64,000 nt of DNA from contig JAZSEA010000112.1 of NCBI GenBank assembly GCA_045531455.1, positions 1 through 64,000 on the forward strand, written 5' to 3'. The notes beneath the pieces are model-generated. The model saw only the letters and a list, made by a program, of their open reading frames with translations, made no database searches and had not been told where the DNA came from. Made by a program: the position numbers and the translations under genes. Numbering within the stretch: the first letter of the stretch is position 1; every line of letters begins with the position of its first letter. Below are positions 50,488 through 59,849 of the stretch, piece after piece. The DNA comes from CAG-390 sp045531455 (lineage in GTDB: Bacteria > Bacillota > Clostridia > Oscillospirales > CAG-272).

Positions 50488-50518
50488 GCCGATGCCACGG
50501 TGGCATCGGCATTTTTTT
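50488..50518 (+). terminator. Terminator after spoVT
   Basis: Perfect 10-base-pair hairpin (50488-50497 with 50501-50510) followed by seven T. Confidence 0.92.
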
Positions 50519-50519
50519 G

Positions 50520-50548
50520 TTGACAAGTGCGGTTTTATATGATAAAAT
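50520..50548 (+). promoter_or_regulatory. Sigma-A promoter of the beta-helix lipoprotein gene
   Basis: TTGACA (50520-50525) and TAAAAT (50543-50548), 17 bases apart, starting directly at the end of the spoVT terminator. Confidence 0.88.
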
Positions 50549-50580
50549 TAACTCATCAAGCTTCTTTGGAGGTTACCGTT

Positions 50581-52923
50581 ATGTTTGATTGGCGCAAATT
50601 AATCGCATTATTATTGATCCTTTCAACCTGTCTTTCTCTTGTTGCCTGCACGGGCGGCGGAGGAGAAGAGGAAGGATCGTCATCCGAAACGCTCGAGGCA
50701 AGCGACTCCGAGCCTGAAACCGTCGAGCCCGAGCCCGAACCGGTTGAGATGATCGAGCTTGTCGAGAACGGCGAGATGACTTATATGATCGTCCGACCCG
50801 ATAACGCTTCAACCGTGAACGTCAGGGCTGCCATTATGATAAACAACGCCGCAAAGGCGGGCGGAATAAAGTCAAAGATCACCGACTGGGGTGAGAAGAC
50901 CGAAGCTAAGGAGATCCTTGTCGGTGAGACGAAATTCTTCCCCGAGGGTGCGCTTGAGGGCATCGATACCTCCCGACTCGGACCTAACGGCTTCGTCATC
51001 AAGACCTTTGGCGAGCGTATCATCATCGTAGCCAACAACGACAAGGCTCTTGTCGAGGCGGCAGAGTATTTCATTGAAAATCATCTTGATATTGCAGGGG
51101 GAAAAACTTCTATGCCCAAGGATTACTGTTATATTAAAAGCAACGGACTCTTCCTTTCCGAGCTCACCCTCGGAGGAGTTGACATTTCCGAATACGCACT
51201 TGCCTGCGACGCGGGATTCGAGGAAGCTCTCGGCTACGTAAAAGAGCTCGTTGGCGACAAATGCGGAGCTGCTCTTAACGATTCGGGAGAGAAGAAGATC
51301 CTTCTGACCGCCTCGGGTGCAGAGGGCGATATGATCTCGGCAAAATTTGTTGACGGAAACCTCATTATCACCGCAAAGGATGCCGAGGCAATGAAGAAGG
51401 CTGTCGTTTGCTTCTGGTATGAGAATATCGGCTATTCTATCGGTACTTTCGATCTCCCCGCGGATCTCAATTACAGCCGCGACCTTGCAAAGACAGTCTT
51501 CTACAGCGATTTTGACGTTGTTACGGGTGATTCCGTCTGTTGCTTCGACGGACTGATCGCGGCGCATAACTATGCCAACGAAAAGGGATACAAGGTCTTT
51601 GCCGACTACGGTGCGAAGTATTACGTAGCGTCTACGGGCAAGACCGTAACTATCAAGACTGACGTTGAATGGGGCAATGCCGAGATCATCATCGATGACT
51701 CGGGCGTTACACCCGACAAGCGCGGAAACTGGATATTCAGCATCCCCGGAAGCTACTCGACTTATAAGATCGACAATCTTCCTCTGCTCAAGCGCGATAT
51801 GACGAACATCGGCATCAAGCTTCCGCAGACGAGCATCATCACCGCGTATGACTCGAATACGACTCATTATATCCGTTACGGAGGCAATGCCGATAACGGT
51901 CAGACGATGGTTGACAATATCGTTGTCGATAAGAACGGAAATATCGATCCTGACGCTCCCGTAATGTGGAATTTCACTGCAATGACCTCGGTAGTTGTCC
52001 GTCCGATCGACGAGGAGACTTTGACGGTCAGCGGCGGCATCGTCACCACCATTGCAAACAAGGCGCCCTCCGAATATACTTATTACGCACGCGGAATCGC
52101 AGTTTCCCGCTCTAATACCGTTATCGACGGCGTCACCCACCTGATCACGGGTGAGGGCGGAACGGGCGCACCCTATAACGGCTTCGTTTCGATCAACAAC
52201 TGCGCTTACGTGACAGTCCGCAACTGCGTTTTCACGGGTCACAAGACATATCAGAGCCCGACCACGGCAATGGGCTCTTACGACATCGGAATGGGCAATT
52301 CGATCTCCGTTTCCTTTATCAACTGCAGTCAGGCAAACGACATCAACGACTCGAGATACTGGGGCGTTTCGGGAACGAATTACTGCAAGAATTTCGTATA
52401 CGACGGTTGCGTTCTTTCGAGATTCGACGCGCATAAGGGCGTTGCCAACGGCGCGATCAAGAATTCCGTCATCGGGCACGCGGGCGCATCTATCATCGGC
52501 TACGGCACCTTCCTGATCGAGAATTCCACATTTATGACCACCAAGATGATCAACCTCCGCTCCGACTACGGAAGCTCCTGGGAGGGCGATATCATCATCC
52601 GTAATTCCACTCTTTCGCCTGCGTCCTCTTCTGCAAACGCATACGTTTTCGGCGGAAGCAACAAGTCGAATCATAATTTTGGATACGTCTGCTATATGCC
52701 GAAAAACGTAATCATTGATGGACTCATAGCCGACACGACGGGCAGCGTCTACGTCTTTGCCGATCTCAATTCGGATTGCAAGAGCGCAAATTACGTTCAG
52801 CAATATCCTTACGTAGTGACCGAAAAGGTCAGCGTCAAGAATTACTCGGGCAGCTCAAAGGCTGAACTTCAGCTCAGTCCGAATAAATATCTCTTCGCAA
52901 AGACGGAATTTACAGTTGAATAA
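50581..52923 (+). CDS. Lipoprotein with right-handed beta-helix domain
   Basis: The 780-residue precursor has lipobox LSLVAC and an acidic linker. It then has an alpha/beta domain (about 60-170, YMIVRPDNASTVNVRAAIMINNAAKAGG, KEILVGETKF) like the one in the metallo-beta-lactamase lipoprotein at 15642. A C-terminal beta-helix follows (about 440-740) with repeated segments such as NTVIDGVTHLI, YVTVRNCVFTGH, ISVSFINCSQA and DIIIRNSTLSP. Beta-helix proteins of this kind bind or cleave polysaccharides. No catalytic residues can be assigned. ATG 50581 follows GGAGG by eight bases. Single-gene unit. Confidence 0.75.
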   Translation: MFDWRKLIALLLILSTCLSLVACTGGGGEEEGSSSETLEASDSEPETVEPEPEPVEMIELVENGEMTYMIVRPDNASTVNVRAAIMINNAAKAGGIKSKITDWGEKTEAKEILVGETKFFPEGALEGIDTSRLGPNGFVIKTFGERIIIVANNDKALVEAAEYFIENHLDIAGGKTSMPKDYCYIKSNGLFLSELTLGGVDISEYALACDAGFEEALGYVKELVGDKCGAALNDSGEKKILLTASGAEGDMISAKFVDGNLIITAKDAEAMKKAVVCFWYENIGYSIGTFDLPADLNYSRDLAKTVFYSDFDVVTGDSVCCFDGLIAAHNYANEKGYKVFADYGAKYYVASTGKTVTIKTDVEWGNAEIIIDDSGVTPDKRGNWIFSIPGSYSTYKIDNLPLLKRDMTNIGIKLPQTSIITAYDSNTTHYIRYGGNADNGQTMVDNIVVDKNGNIDPDAPVMWNFTAMTSVVVRPIDEETLTVSGGIVTTIANKAPSEYTYYARGIAVSRSNTVIDGVTHLITGEGGTGAPYNGFVSINNCAYVTVRNCVFTGHKTYQSPTTAMGSYDIGMGNSISVSFINCSQANDINDSRYWGVSGTNYCKNFVYDGCVLSRFDAHKGVANGAIKNSVIGHAGASIIGYGTFLIENSTFMTTKMINLRSDYGSSWEGDIIIRNSTLSPASSSANAYVFGGSNKSNHNFGYVCYMPKNVIIDGLIADTTGSVYVFADLNSDCKSANYVQQYPYVVTEKVSVKNYSGSSKAELQLSPNKYLFAKTEFTVE

Positions 52924-52933
52924 CAGCTTTTTT

Positions 52934-52966
52934 AAGCCGACTCCCCGTGAGTCGGCTTATTTTTTT
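52934..52966 (+). terminator. Terminator after the beta-helix lipoprotein gene
   Basis: Perfect 10-base-pair hairpin (52934-52943 with 52949-52958) followed by a T run. Confidence 0.92.
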
Positions 52967-52986
52967 GCCGAAGTTACAAAAAGGTC

Positions 52987-53015
52987 TTGATTTATCTTCA
53001 AGTTTATATTATAAT
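52987..53015 (+). promoter_or_regulatory. Sigma-A promoter of the galU operon
   Basis: TTGATT (52987-52992) and TATAAT (53010-53015), 17 bases apart. Short gaps follow through galU, the deaminase, a lipoprotein, rimI, tsaD, dnaD and the dnaC-like gene. Confidence 0.85.
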
Positions 53016-53049
53016 AATTATAACTGTAATATAATGCGAGGATTATGCC

Positions 53050-53943
53050 ATGCAGATAAATAAAGTCAGAAAAGCCGTTATACCCGCCGCGGGTCTCGGA
53101 ACGCGTATGCTTCCGATCGCACGTGCCGTGCCTAAGGAGATCTTGCCGATAGTAGACCGACCCGCGATCTCGTATCTCGTCGAGGAAGCGGCAAAATCGG
53201 GTATCACCGACGTGCTCATCATAACGGGCAGAAACAAGGACGCGATCGAGGATTATTTCGATTATTCGCCCGAGTATGAAGCTCATTTTACCGCCAAGGG
53301 CAGAGAAGAAGAGATCGAGGCGATCAGAAAGACAGCGGAGCCCCTCGGTGTCCGCGTTTATTTCCTGCGCCAGAAGATCACGCGCGGTCTCGGACACGCG
53401 ATCGGATGCGCGCGCAATTTCGTCGGGGACGAGCCCTTTGCCATCCTTTACGGCGACGATATCATCTTCTCGGAGAAGCCCGTCGTGGCGCAGATGATCG
53501 AGACCTATGAGAAATACGGCAGATCTGTCTGCGGAGTCAAGGAGGTTTCGACCGAGCTTGTCAAGAAGTATTGCTCGCTTAAGACCCACCCGATCGAGGG
53601 AAGTGACACGGAATTTTTCGTTGACGATATGATCGAAAAGCCCAAGACCGACGCCGAGATCTTCTCGAATTACTCGATCCTCGGACGAGTTCTCGTCACA
53701 CCCGATATTTTCGATATTATCGACAATACACCTCCCGGTGCGGGCGGTGAGATCCAGCTTACCGACGCTATTGCGACTCTCGCGCGCCGCGAGGGAGTAA
53801 CCGCTCTCGATTTCGAGGGCAAACGCTTTGACCTCGGCTCAAAGCTCGGATTCCTTGAGGCAAACGTCACCGAGGCGTTGAAGCACCCCGAGGTTGCCGA
53901 CGACTTCAGGAGCTTCCTGATCGATCTTGTAAAAAATTTGTGA
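53050..53943 (+). CDS. galU: UTP-glucose-1-phosphate uridylyltransferase
   Basis: The 297-residue enzyme makes UDP-glucose for cell-envelope sugars. It has the nucleotide-binding start PAAGLGTRMLPIARAVPKEILPIVDRPAISYLV, FLRQKITRGLGHAIGCAR, FAILYGDDI and the closing GKRFDLGSKLGFLEA. Length is standard. First gene of a long plus-strand run. Confidence 0.95.
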   Translation: MQINKVRKAVIPAAGLGTRMLPIARAVPKEILPIVDRPAISYLVEEAAKSGITDVLIITGRNKDAIEDYFDYSPEYEAHFTAKGREEEIEAIRKTAEPLGVRVYFLRQKITRGLGHAIGCARNFVGDEPFAILYGDDIIFSEKPVVAQMIETYEKYGRSVCGVKEVSTELVKKYCSLKTHPIEGSDTEFFVDDMIEKPKTDAEIFSNYSILGRVLVTPDIFDIIDNTPPGAGGEIQLTDAIATLARREGVTALDFEGKRFDLGSKLGFLEANVTEALKHPEVADDFRSFLIDLVKNL

Positions 53944-53953
53944 GGATATAAAA

Positions 53954-54445
53954 ATGGCAAACAGAGTTTCAAAGGAAAATTATTATCTTGATATCGCGCA
54001 GACCGTCAGCGAGAGAAGCACCTGTCTCCGCCGCCGCTTCGGTGCTATCATTGTAAAGAACGACAGTATAATTTCTACAGGCTACAACGGCGCGCCCCGC
54101 GGACGCAAGAATTGCGACGATCTCGGCTACTGCTTCCGTGAGAAGATGGGTATCCCGAGGGGCGAGAGATACGAAATGTGCCGCTCGGTACACGCCGAGG
54201 CAAACGCAATTATCGCCGCACCCCGCGAGCAGATGCTCGGCTCGACCCTTTATATGGTCTGCACCTCCCCCGAGGACGGTGCCGTTATGCCGGGTACTAC
54301 AAGCTGTATGATGTGCAAGAAGCTTGCCATCAACGCGGGTATCGAGCGCATCGTCGTCAGAGACGACAAGGAAAATTTCAGAGTGATCAACGTCTTCGAT
54401 TGGATCGAGGATGACGATTCTCTCGCGGGAAAATTCGGTTATTAA
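53954..54445 (+). CDS. Deoxycytidylate deaminase (ComEB-like)
   Basis: The 163-residue zinc enzyme converts dCMP to dUMP. It has STCLRRRFGAIIVKND, the TGYNGAPRGRKNC substrate loop, the zinc and proton-shuttle motif VHAEANAI and the second zinc motif PGTTSCMMCKKLAINAGI. Insertions near CRSVHAE are as in ComEB. It starts ten bases after galU. Confidence 0.93.
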   Translation: MANRVSKENYYLDIAQTVSERSTCLRRRFGAIIVKNDSIISTGYNGAPRGRKNCDDLGYCFREKMGIPRGERYEMCRSVHAEANAIIAAPREQMLGSTLYMVCTSPEDGAVMPGTTSCMMCKKLAINAGIERIVVRDDKENFRVINVFDWIEDDDSLAGKFGY

Positions 54446-54457
54446 GGAGAAAGAACA

Positions 54458-55114
54458 ATGAAAACAGCAAAAAGAATCATATGCTTCTGCCTCGCGGCGA
54501 TCTGCCTTGCGCTCTCGCTTACGGGCTGTGCCAACAGAATGACTATGACGGGCGACGGTCTTACCCACAGAAAGACGGGCATTTCCTATACATACGTTTT
54601 CGACCCCTGCTATCAGCCCATCGAGTATGAGACCGAGGCTTACACAAAGTGGAAGCGCAATGACGTCAAGATCGAATATTTTGCGATCAACGGTCTTGAG
54701 CCCACCGAATGGCTCTATTGCCCGATGATGGGCGAGGTGCTCTGCTCCACGGGCGAGATCCTTCCCGACGTTGCGGGCTTTGATCCCACGGGCGCGTATA
54801 TCTGTATCGAGGCAAATACCGCTTATACCATTCACGAGATCACCGATCAGGCTCTGATCGACGCGGTAGTTGAGCGTTATCTCGACGAGAATACTCCCAG
54901 CTATTCGACTATCATGGAGACCTCGAACTATTCTATCAAGTTCACCTCGGAGAAATATCCCGAATTCTACTACAGTATGGTTCTCGTAGCCGATCAGGAC
55001 GGCACCTATATCCACGACAGAATGACGGGCAGATATATCGATATGGGTCTGCTTTTCAGCGAGTATGATCTCTACGACGGCGATATCTACGGCGAGGAAG
55101 AAGACGAAGGCTGA
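54458..55114 (+). CDS. Putative lipoprotein of unknown function
   Basis: The 218-residue precursor has a signal peptide with lipobox (ALSLTGC, Cys about 23) followed by a domain without recognised family. It has mixed strands (GISYTYVFDPCYQPIEYE, YFAINGLEPTEWLYCP) and a strongly acidic C-terminus (YGEEEDEG). It sits between dCMP deaminase and rimI; its ATG has AAGGAG upstream, and its last base is the first of the rimI ATG. Confidence 0.7.
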   Translation: MKTAKRIICFCLAAICLALSLTGCANRMTMTGDGLTHRKTGISYTYVFDPCYQPIEYETEAYTKWKRNDVKIEYFAINGLEPTEWLYCPMMGEVLCSTGEILPDVAGFDPTGAYICIEANTAYTIHEITDQALIDAVVERYLDENTPSYSTIMETSNYSIKFTSEKYPEFYYSMVLVADQDGTYIHDRMTGRYIDMGLLFSEYDLYDGDIYGEEEDEG

Positions 55115-55566
55115 TGGAAGGCTTTGAGATCAAGGTCTTTGACTTGTCCCATATACCCGAGGCGGCAGAGATCGAACGCCTCTGCTTTTCCGAGCCCTGG
55201 AGCGAGAATGCGCTGACCTATATGTGCACCTCGCAGAACACGTATGCAATTTCCGTGATCGATAAGGCTACGGGCAGGCTCGCGGCTTACGGAGGGGCGC
55301 AGTACGTTCTCGACGAGGCGAATATCGTCAATATCGCAACTCATCCCGATTACAGAAGAAGGGGATGCGCCTCCGCGATAATGCACGCGCTCGAGGCTTT
55401 TATGCGCGATAATGGTATCGAATTCGTTTATCTCGAGGTACGGGAGTCGAATATCGGTGCGCGTGCGCTTTACGAAAAGGAAGGCTTTGCGCCCTGCGGA
55501 ATCATAAAAAACTATTACCGTTTTCCTGCCGAGGACGCGGTTGAAATGATGAAAAAACTGAATTGA
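55114..55566 (+). CDS. rimI: Ribosomal protein S18 alanine N-acetyltransferase
   Basis: The 150-residue GNAT enzyme has the RimI features IERLCFSEPWSENAL, IVNIATHPDYRRRGCASAIM (acetyl-CoA loop) and YLEVRESNIGARALYEKEGF. It is followed by tsaD after 13 bases, a common pairing in Firmicutes. It shares one base with the lipoprotein stop. Confidence 0.92.
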   Translation: MEGFEIKVFDLSHIPEAAEIERLCFSEPWSENALTYMCTSQNTYAISVIDKATGRLAAYGGAQYVLDEANIVNIATHPDYRRRGCASAIMHALEAFMRDNGIEFVYLEVRESNIGARALYEKEGFAPCGIIKNYYRFPAEDAVEMMKKLN

Positions 55567-55579
55567 GGCAGACATTAAT

Positions 55580-56605
55580 ATGTTAATTCTCGGAATTGAA
55601 ACCTCCTGCGACGAGACAAGCGCCGCCGTCGTCGGAGATATAGGAGAGGGCGGCAGACTCGTTGCTCTTTCAAATATTGTGGCGTCACAGATAGATACGC
55701 ACCGCCTTTACGGCGGCGTTGTTCCCGAGATCGCGGGACGTGCCCATATCGAGGCAATCTCGAACGTCGTTGAGCGCGCTCTATCGGAGGCAAAAGTTGA
55801 GATCTCGGATCTTGACGGCGTTGCGGTAACGACCCACCCCGGACTCATCGGCGCGCTTCTCGTAGGCGTGAATTTTGCCAAGGCTTTTGCCTTTGCAAAT
55901 AAGCTTCCGCTGATCTCGGTCAACCATATCCACGCGCATACGGCGGCATCCTATCTGACCGAAACTCCGCCGAAGCCCCCCTATCTTTCGCTCGTCGTCT
56001 CGGGCGGACATACCTCTTTTTATCTTGTAAAAACCTATACCGAATACGTAGAGCTTGGCGGCACACGCGATGATGCCGCGGGTGAGGCTTTTGACAAGAT
56101 CGGCAGAGTGATCGGACTGCAGTACCCCGCGGGCGCGGCTATGGACAAGCTTGCACACGAGGGTATCGAACTCGGTGAGAAGCTTGATCTCAAACTTCCG
56201 AGCCCCGCGCTTTCGGGTGATAATCTTGATTTTTCCTTCAGCGGACTCAAGACAGCCGCGCTGAATTATCTCAATAAGCTCGCACAGCAGAAGATCGAGG
56301 TCAACCGTTCCGCCTTTGCCGCACTTTATACCGAAACGGTCTGCTCGGCGATCGCAAAGAAGATCCCCGCGGCAATAAAGACGTCGGGTGCGCGTCAGCT
56401 CGTTATGTCGGGCGGCGTTGCGGCAAATTCGCATCTCCGTGCCGCAGTCGGAGAGGCTTGCCGTAAGTCGGGTGCCGAGCTCATCCTGCCGCCCATATCA
56501 CTTTGCGGCGACAATGGAGTTATGGTTGCCGCGCAGGGCTATTATGAGCTCAAGGCGGGCAGGATCGCAGATACCTATCTCAATGCGTCCGCTGAGGACG
56601 ACTGA
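55580..56605 (+). CDS. tsaD: tRNA N6-adenosine threonylcarbamoyltransferase TsaD
   Basis: The 341-residue enzyme transfers threonylcarbamoyl to A37 of ANN-decoding tRNAs. The signatures are LGIETSCDETSAAVV, VNHIHAHTAASYL with two metal-binding His, VSGGHTSFYLV and MSGGVAANSHLRAAV, with a final Asp in CGDNGVMVA. Length is normal. TsaB and TsaE are not in the window. Confidence 0.96.
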   Translation: MLILGIETSCDETSAAVVGDIGEGGRLVALSNIVASQIDTHRLYGGVVPEIAGRAHIEAISNVVERALSEAKVEISDLDGVAVTTHPGLIGALLVGVNFAKAFAFANKLPLISVNHIHAHTAASYLTETPPKPPYLSLVVSGGHTSFYLVKTYTEYVELGGTRDDAAGEAFDKIGRVIGLQYPAGAAMDKLAHEGIELGEKLDLKLPSPALSGDNLDFSFSGLKTAALNYLNKLAQQKIEVNRSAFAALYTETVCSAIAKKIPAAIKTSGARQLVMSGGVAANSHLRAAVGEACRKSGAELILPPISLCGDNGVMVAAQGYYELKAGRIADTYLNASAEDD

Positions 56606-56617
56606 TCGGAGTAGATT

Positions 56618-57640
56618 ATGAATAACAGTGAAAACAAGGAGCTCCGTGTCAATTACGGACAGGGAGTGATAGTTCTTCCCGAAGCAGTGATGGGAGTTGT
56701 CCCGACTGCCAAGAAGAATGATATTATCGTCCTTCTCGCGCTTCTTTCCGACAAGAACGCGACCACAGCGTCGGTTGCCGAAAAGCTTGTTATGAGCGAG
56801 GAGGCTGTCGAGCGTGCGATCGCTTTTTGGCGCGGCGCGGGTATTATTACATACGGCGAAGAAAAGAAGACCGAGCCCGCGGTCGAAACAAAGGAAGAGA
56901 AGAAGGCAACTAAAAAGGGAAAGAGAGGCGACCTCGGATCGCTTCCCGAGTATTCGAGCAACGAGATCGCAGAGATGGTCGAGAACGACCGCGACGTTGC
57001 CCTGATGATCGACGAATGCGAGCGCGCACTCGGCAAGATATTCCGTGTCGGCGAGACCGCAAAGATCCTCGCGCTCCGCGATTATCTCGGCTTTTCTCCC
57101 GATTATATCGCAACTCTTTGCGAGTATTGCGCGGGGATCGGCAAGACCTCGGTAAGATATCTCGAGACCACCGCGATCGCGCTTTACGACGACGGGATCA
57201 CGGATAAGGCGGCACTCGAGGAGCATCTTGATGCCGTCAAGGCAAAGCACGAGCTCGAGGGACAGATCCGCACGCTCTTCGGAATGGGTATGAGCCGCGC
57301 GCTCACCACAAAGGAAAAGCGATTCATCGATTCATGGATCGGAAGCTTCGGCTACGGCATCGAGGTCATCAAGCTTGCATATGAGATCACGGTCGATAAG
57401 ATCAACGAGCCCTCGCTCAACTACGCGAACGCTATCCTCGAGAGCTGGAACTCGAAGGGGCTAAAGACCGAGGACGAGGTAAAGGCGCAGATCGAGGCAG
57501 AGGCTGAGGCAAAGGGTGAACCCGCCGCGGGCAAGAGCTTTGACTCGACCGACTTCTTTGAAGCCGCACTCCGCCGCAGCTACAGCGATTCGGGCGCAGT
57601 ACCCGATGTTCCCAAGACCGCACCCAAGAAAAGAAAGTAA
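56618..57640 (+). CDS. DnaD-domain replication protein
   Basis: The 340-residue protein has an N-terminal winged-helix-like part, a Lys/Glu-rich linker (about 87-110) and two DnaD/DnaB2 domains. The last has IDSWIGSFGYGIEVIKLAYEI then LNYANAILESWNSKGLKT, the YxxxILxxWxxxGI signature. It helps recruit the helicase loader in Gram-positive primosomes. The next gene is a DnaC/DnaI-like ATPase, so both probably act in helicase loading. Confidence 0.9.
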   Translation: MNNSENKELRVNYGQGVIVLPEAVMGVVPTAKKNDIIVLLALLSDKNATTASVAEKLVMSEEAVERAIAFWRGAGIITYGEEKKTEPAVETKEEKKATKKGKRGDLGSLPEYSSNEIAEMVENDRDVALMIDECERALGKIFRVGETAKILALRDYLGFSPDYIATLCEYCAGIGKTSVRYLETTAIALYDDGITDKAALEEHLDAVKAKHELEGQIRTLFGMGMSRALTTKEKRFIDSWIGSFGYGIEVIKLAYEITVDKINEPSLNYANAILESWNSKGLKTEDEVKAQIEAEAEAKGEPAAGKSFDSTDFFEAALRRSYSDSGAVPDVPKTAPKKRK

Positions 57641-57654
57641 AGTGAGGATCGGAT

Positions 57655-58623
57655 ATGGCATATAACGTAAATAATTTCCGCCGCATTCGCGAGGAATACA
57701 GGGAAAAATATAAAAAAGCAGAGGCTGATGCCGATGCACGCCGTCGCGAACTATGGGAAAAGGTTGACGGTCTGCGTGCGCTCGACGCCGCACTTTCGGC
57801 AACGGGTCCCCGTCTGCTCAATGCCATCCTCGGCAAGAGCAGCGAGAGCTTCGAGAAGGTCAAGTCGGACGTTGAAAGACTCAATCAGGAGAGAAGCCTG
57901 CTGCTTGCAACCTACGGCTTTCCGCCCGATTACTCCGATCCGCGCTACGAATGTGAAAAATGCCGCGATTCGGGATACGTTGACGGCGAGATCTGCGAGT
58001 GTATGAAGCTCCGTCTCCGCCTTGCGGGATACGAAAGCTCGGGTATTGCTAAGCTTATGGACGAGCAGACCTTCGAGACCTTCCGCCTCGATTATTACAA
58101 AACCAATCAGCGTTCCTATGAAAATATGAGCTACGTGCTCAGAACTATGCGCGAGTACGCGGATAATTTCAATCCCGACCGTTCGGGCAATCTTTTGCTC
58201 CTCGGTGGAACGGGACTCGGAAAGACTCATCTTTCCACAGCTCTTGCAAAGACTCTGATAGACAACGGCTATGACGTTGTTTATTCGGGCGCGATCGGTA
58301 TGATCGCGGATTTCGAGCAGCACCGCTTCGGCAATTCCGCGGGCGGCGAGAGCGGAAACGATCTCGACCGCTACTATGCCTGCGACCTGCTCATTATCGA
58401 CGATCTCGGCGCAGAGGTGTCGAATCAGTTCACGGTCAGCACGATCTATAACGTGCTCAATAACCGCATCAGCCTCGGACTTCCGACTGTCATCAGCACG
58501 AATCTCAATCAGAATGAGCTAAACGCCCGCTATTGGGACAGGATCACAAGCCGCATCCTCGGCGAATTCCGTCCGCTCATCTTCAGCGGCAGCGACGTCA
58601 GAAAGCTTAAACTGACGGAGTAA
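57655..58623 (+). CDS. DnaC/DnaI-like helicase loader ATPase
   Basis: The 322-residue protein has an N-terminal zinc-binding segment (CEKCRDSGYVDGEICECMK, about 99-117) and an AAA+ domain with Walker A LLGGTGLGKTHLS, Walker B LLIIDDLGAE, sensor STNL and arginine finger region ITSRILGEF. It loads the replicative helicase, with the DnaD-domain protein encoded just upstream. Confidence 0.92.
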   Translation: MAYNVNNFRRIREEYREKYKKAEADADARRRELWEKVDGLRALDAALSATGPRLLNAILGKSSESFEKVKSDVERLNQERSLLLATYGFPPDYSDPRYECEKCRDSGYVDGEICECMKLRLRLAGYESSGIAKLMDEQTFETFRLDYYKTNQRSYENMSYVLRTMREYADNFNPDRSGNLLLLGGTGLGKTHLSTALAKTLIDNGYDVVYSGAIGMIADFEQHRFGNSAGGESGNDLDRYYACDLLIIDDLGAEVSNQFTVSTIYNVLNNRISLGLPTVISTNLNQNELNARYWDRITSRILGEFRPLIFSGSDVRKLKLTE

Positions 58624-58627
58624 GAAA

Positions 58628-59245
58628 ATGAAAAAGAGTCTGTTTATATTAATATGTATATTTGCGCTCCTTCTCGGCGGCTGTGCAAACAGACAAAACA
58701 CACCCCTCGGATACGGACTTGAGCTTCTTGAGGATATGGAAGTGCTTGTTAACAGCGATGACATGAAGAAATTATATAATTTCTATGATGACGAGTATGA
58801 GTCCGAGATTTTGAAGTTGAGAGAGGTTGATTTTTCAAAGCCCGAGGTTGTATACAAGGTTACTTTTGACGACAGAGATGTTCTTGACGCCATTAACGGT
58901 GAGGATATTTCGGATGAAGTATGCGAAATTTACGAATCGAGAAGTGCGGCTTCGATCGCTTCGTATCTCAACTTAAGTGCAGATATGAACCCCACGGTGA
59001 TCTCTGCGGTTTACACCGTCAGCAGCGTTTTTGAATGCAAGAAGGTAGAAGATAATATGGTTTACTTCTACGTCTACGACGGAGCGGTTATTGCAGTAAG
59101 CTTCATTGACGGTGAAGATGATGCTTGCCAGGCTTCGGCGTCTATAGTTTACAACGAGGAGCTTGATACCTCGTCTGTCAAAGAGTTGGAAGATAGCCTC
59201 GAATCGATCATCAAATGCGATTTTGAAGTGAAAAAAGTTTATTAA
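58628..59245 (+). CDS. Putative lipoprotein of unknown function
   Basis: The 205-residue precursor has a signal peptide and lipobox (LLLGGC). The rest is acidic, with segments LELLEDMEVLVNSDDMKKLYNFYDDEYES and VSAVYTVSSVFECKKVEDNMVYFYVYDG. No family is recognised. It follows the helicase loader gene by four bases and ends with a terminator; its AT content is slightly higher than its neighbours. Confidence 0.7.
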   Translation: MKKSLFILICIFALLLGGCANRQNTPLGYGLELLEDMEVLVNSDDMKKLYNFYDDEYESEILKLREVDFSKPEVVYKVTFDDRDVLDAINGEDISDEVCEIYESRSAASIASYLNLSADMNPTVISAVYTVSSVFECKKVEDNMVYFYVYDGAVIAVSFIDGEDDACQASASIVYNEELDTSSVKELEDSLESIIKCDFEVKKVY

Positions 59246-59246
59246 T

Positions 59247-59281
59247 TTCAAAAAAGAGCTGACTGCGGTCGGCTCTTTTTT
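59247..59281 (+). terminator. Terminator of the galU to dnaC-like run
   Basis: A 9-base-pair hairpin with a TGCG loop (AGAGCTGAC/GTCGGCTCT) flanked by A and T runs. Confidence 0.88.
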
Positions 59282-59353
59282 GTATAGTATTTGTTTTTTC
59301 GGACAAAATATTGATGACATCCTGTTCAATCAAAATCATAAAGGAGCGCAAAA

Positions 59354-59806
59354 ATGCCTCAGGTTAAAACAAAGATCACAAGAGCAGAGCTGCTTGACGA
59401 TCTTTACAAGAATCTTAAAATGGGCTCGACCTCGACGACCGATATCCTCGGCAGAGTCAAGGACCCCGATCTGCGAAAGGAAATGACCAACATCATCGAC
59501 GGCTGTGAGGGACTTGCTTCGCGCGTATCAAAGCTTATGATCCAGGTGGGCATCACCCCGAAGGAAGAAAATATGCTCACACGCGCGGGCGCGAAGATCG
59601 GTATGGTAATGAACACCGCAACCGATTCCACAAGCGAGCATCTAGCCGAGATGATGATCCAGGGACTCACCATGGGCGTGACCGAGCTTTACCGCGATAT
59701 CGGTGAGGCGGAGGAGGTCGGGATCTCGGGTGAGGTCCTCTCGCTTGCCAAGGAAGCCCTCGAGTTTGAGGAAAAGTCTGTAGAAAAGCTCAAGACCTAT
59801 CTCTAA
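59354..59806 (+). CDS. Ferritin-like helical protein of unknown function
   Basis: The 150-residue protein is almost wholly helical, with RAELLDDLYKNLKMGSTSTTDILGRV, MTNIIDGCEGLASRVSKLM, SEHLAEMMIQGLTMGVTELYRDI and EEVGISGEVLSLAKEALEFEEKSVEKL. This fits a four-helix bundle like DUF2383 or ferritin-like families found widely in clostridia. Metal ligands (E-x-x-H) are not obvious. Single gene with its own leader. Confidence 0.65.
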   Translation: MPQVKTKITRAELLDDLYKNLKMGSTSTTDILGRVKDPDLRKEMTNIIDGCEGLASRVSKLMIQVGITPKEENMLTRAGAKIGMVMNTATDSTSEHLAEMMIQGLTMGVTELYRDIGEAEEVGISGEVLSLAKEALEFEEKSVEKLKTYL

Positions 59807-59846
59807 AAAATATGGGATGACTTGTTCTTACAAATCATCCCATAGA
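59807..59846 (-). terminator. Terminator shared by two converging genes
   Basis: A perfect 10-base-pair hairpin (TATGGGATGA/TCATCCCATA) with a T run on the minus-strand side (TTTTTTAG), ending the small coiled-coil gene; it may also stop the plus-strand gene. Confidence 0.8.
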
Positions 59847-59849
59847 TAA

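Noticed and set aside
50872..52803. A 643-codon open frame on the minus strand inside the beta-helix lipoprotein gene
   Set aside because: It is antisense to a gene with clear promoter, lipobox and terminator, and is explained by codon bias.
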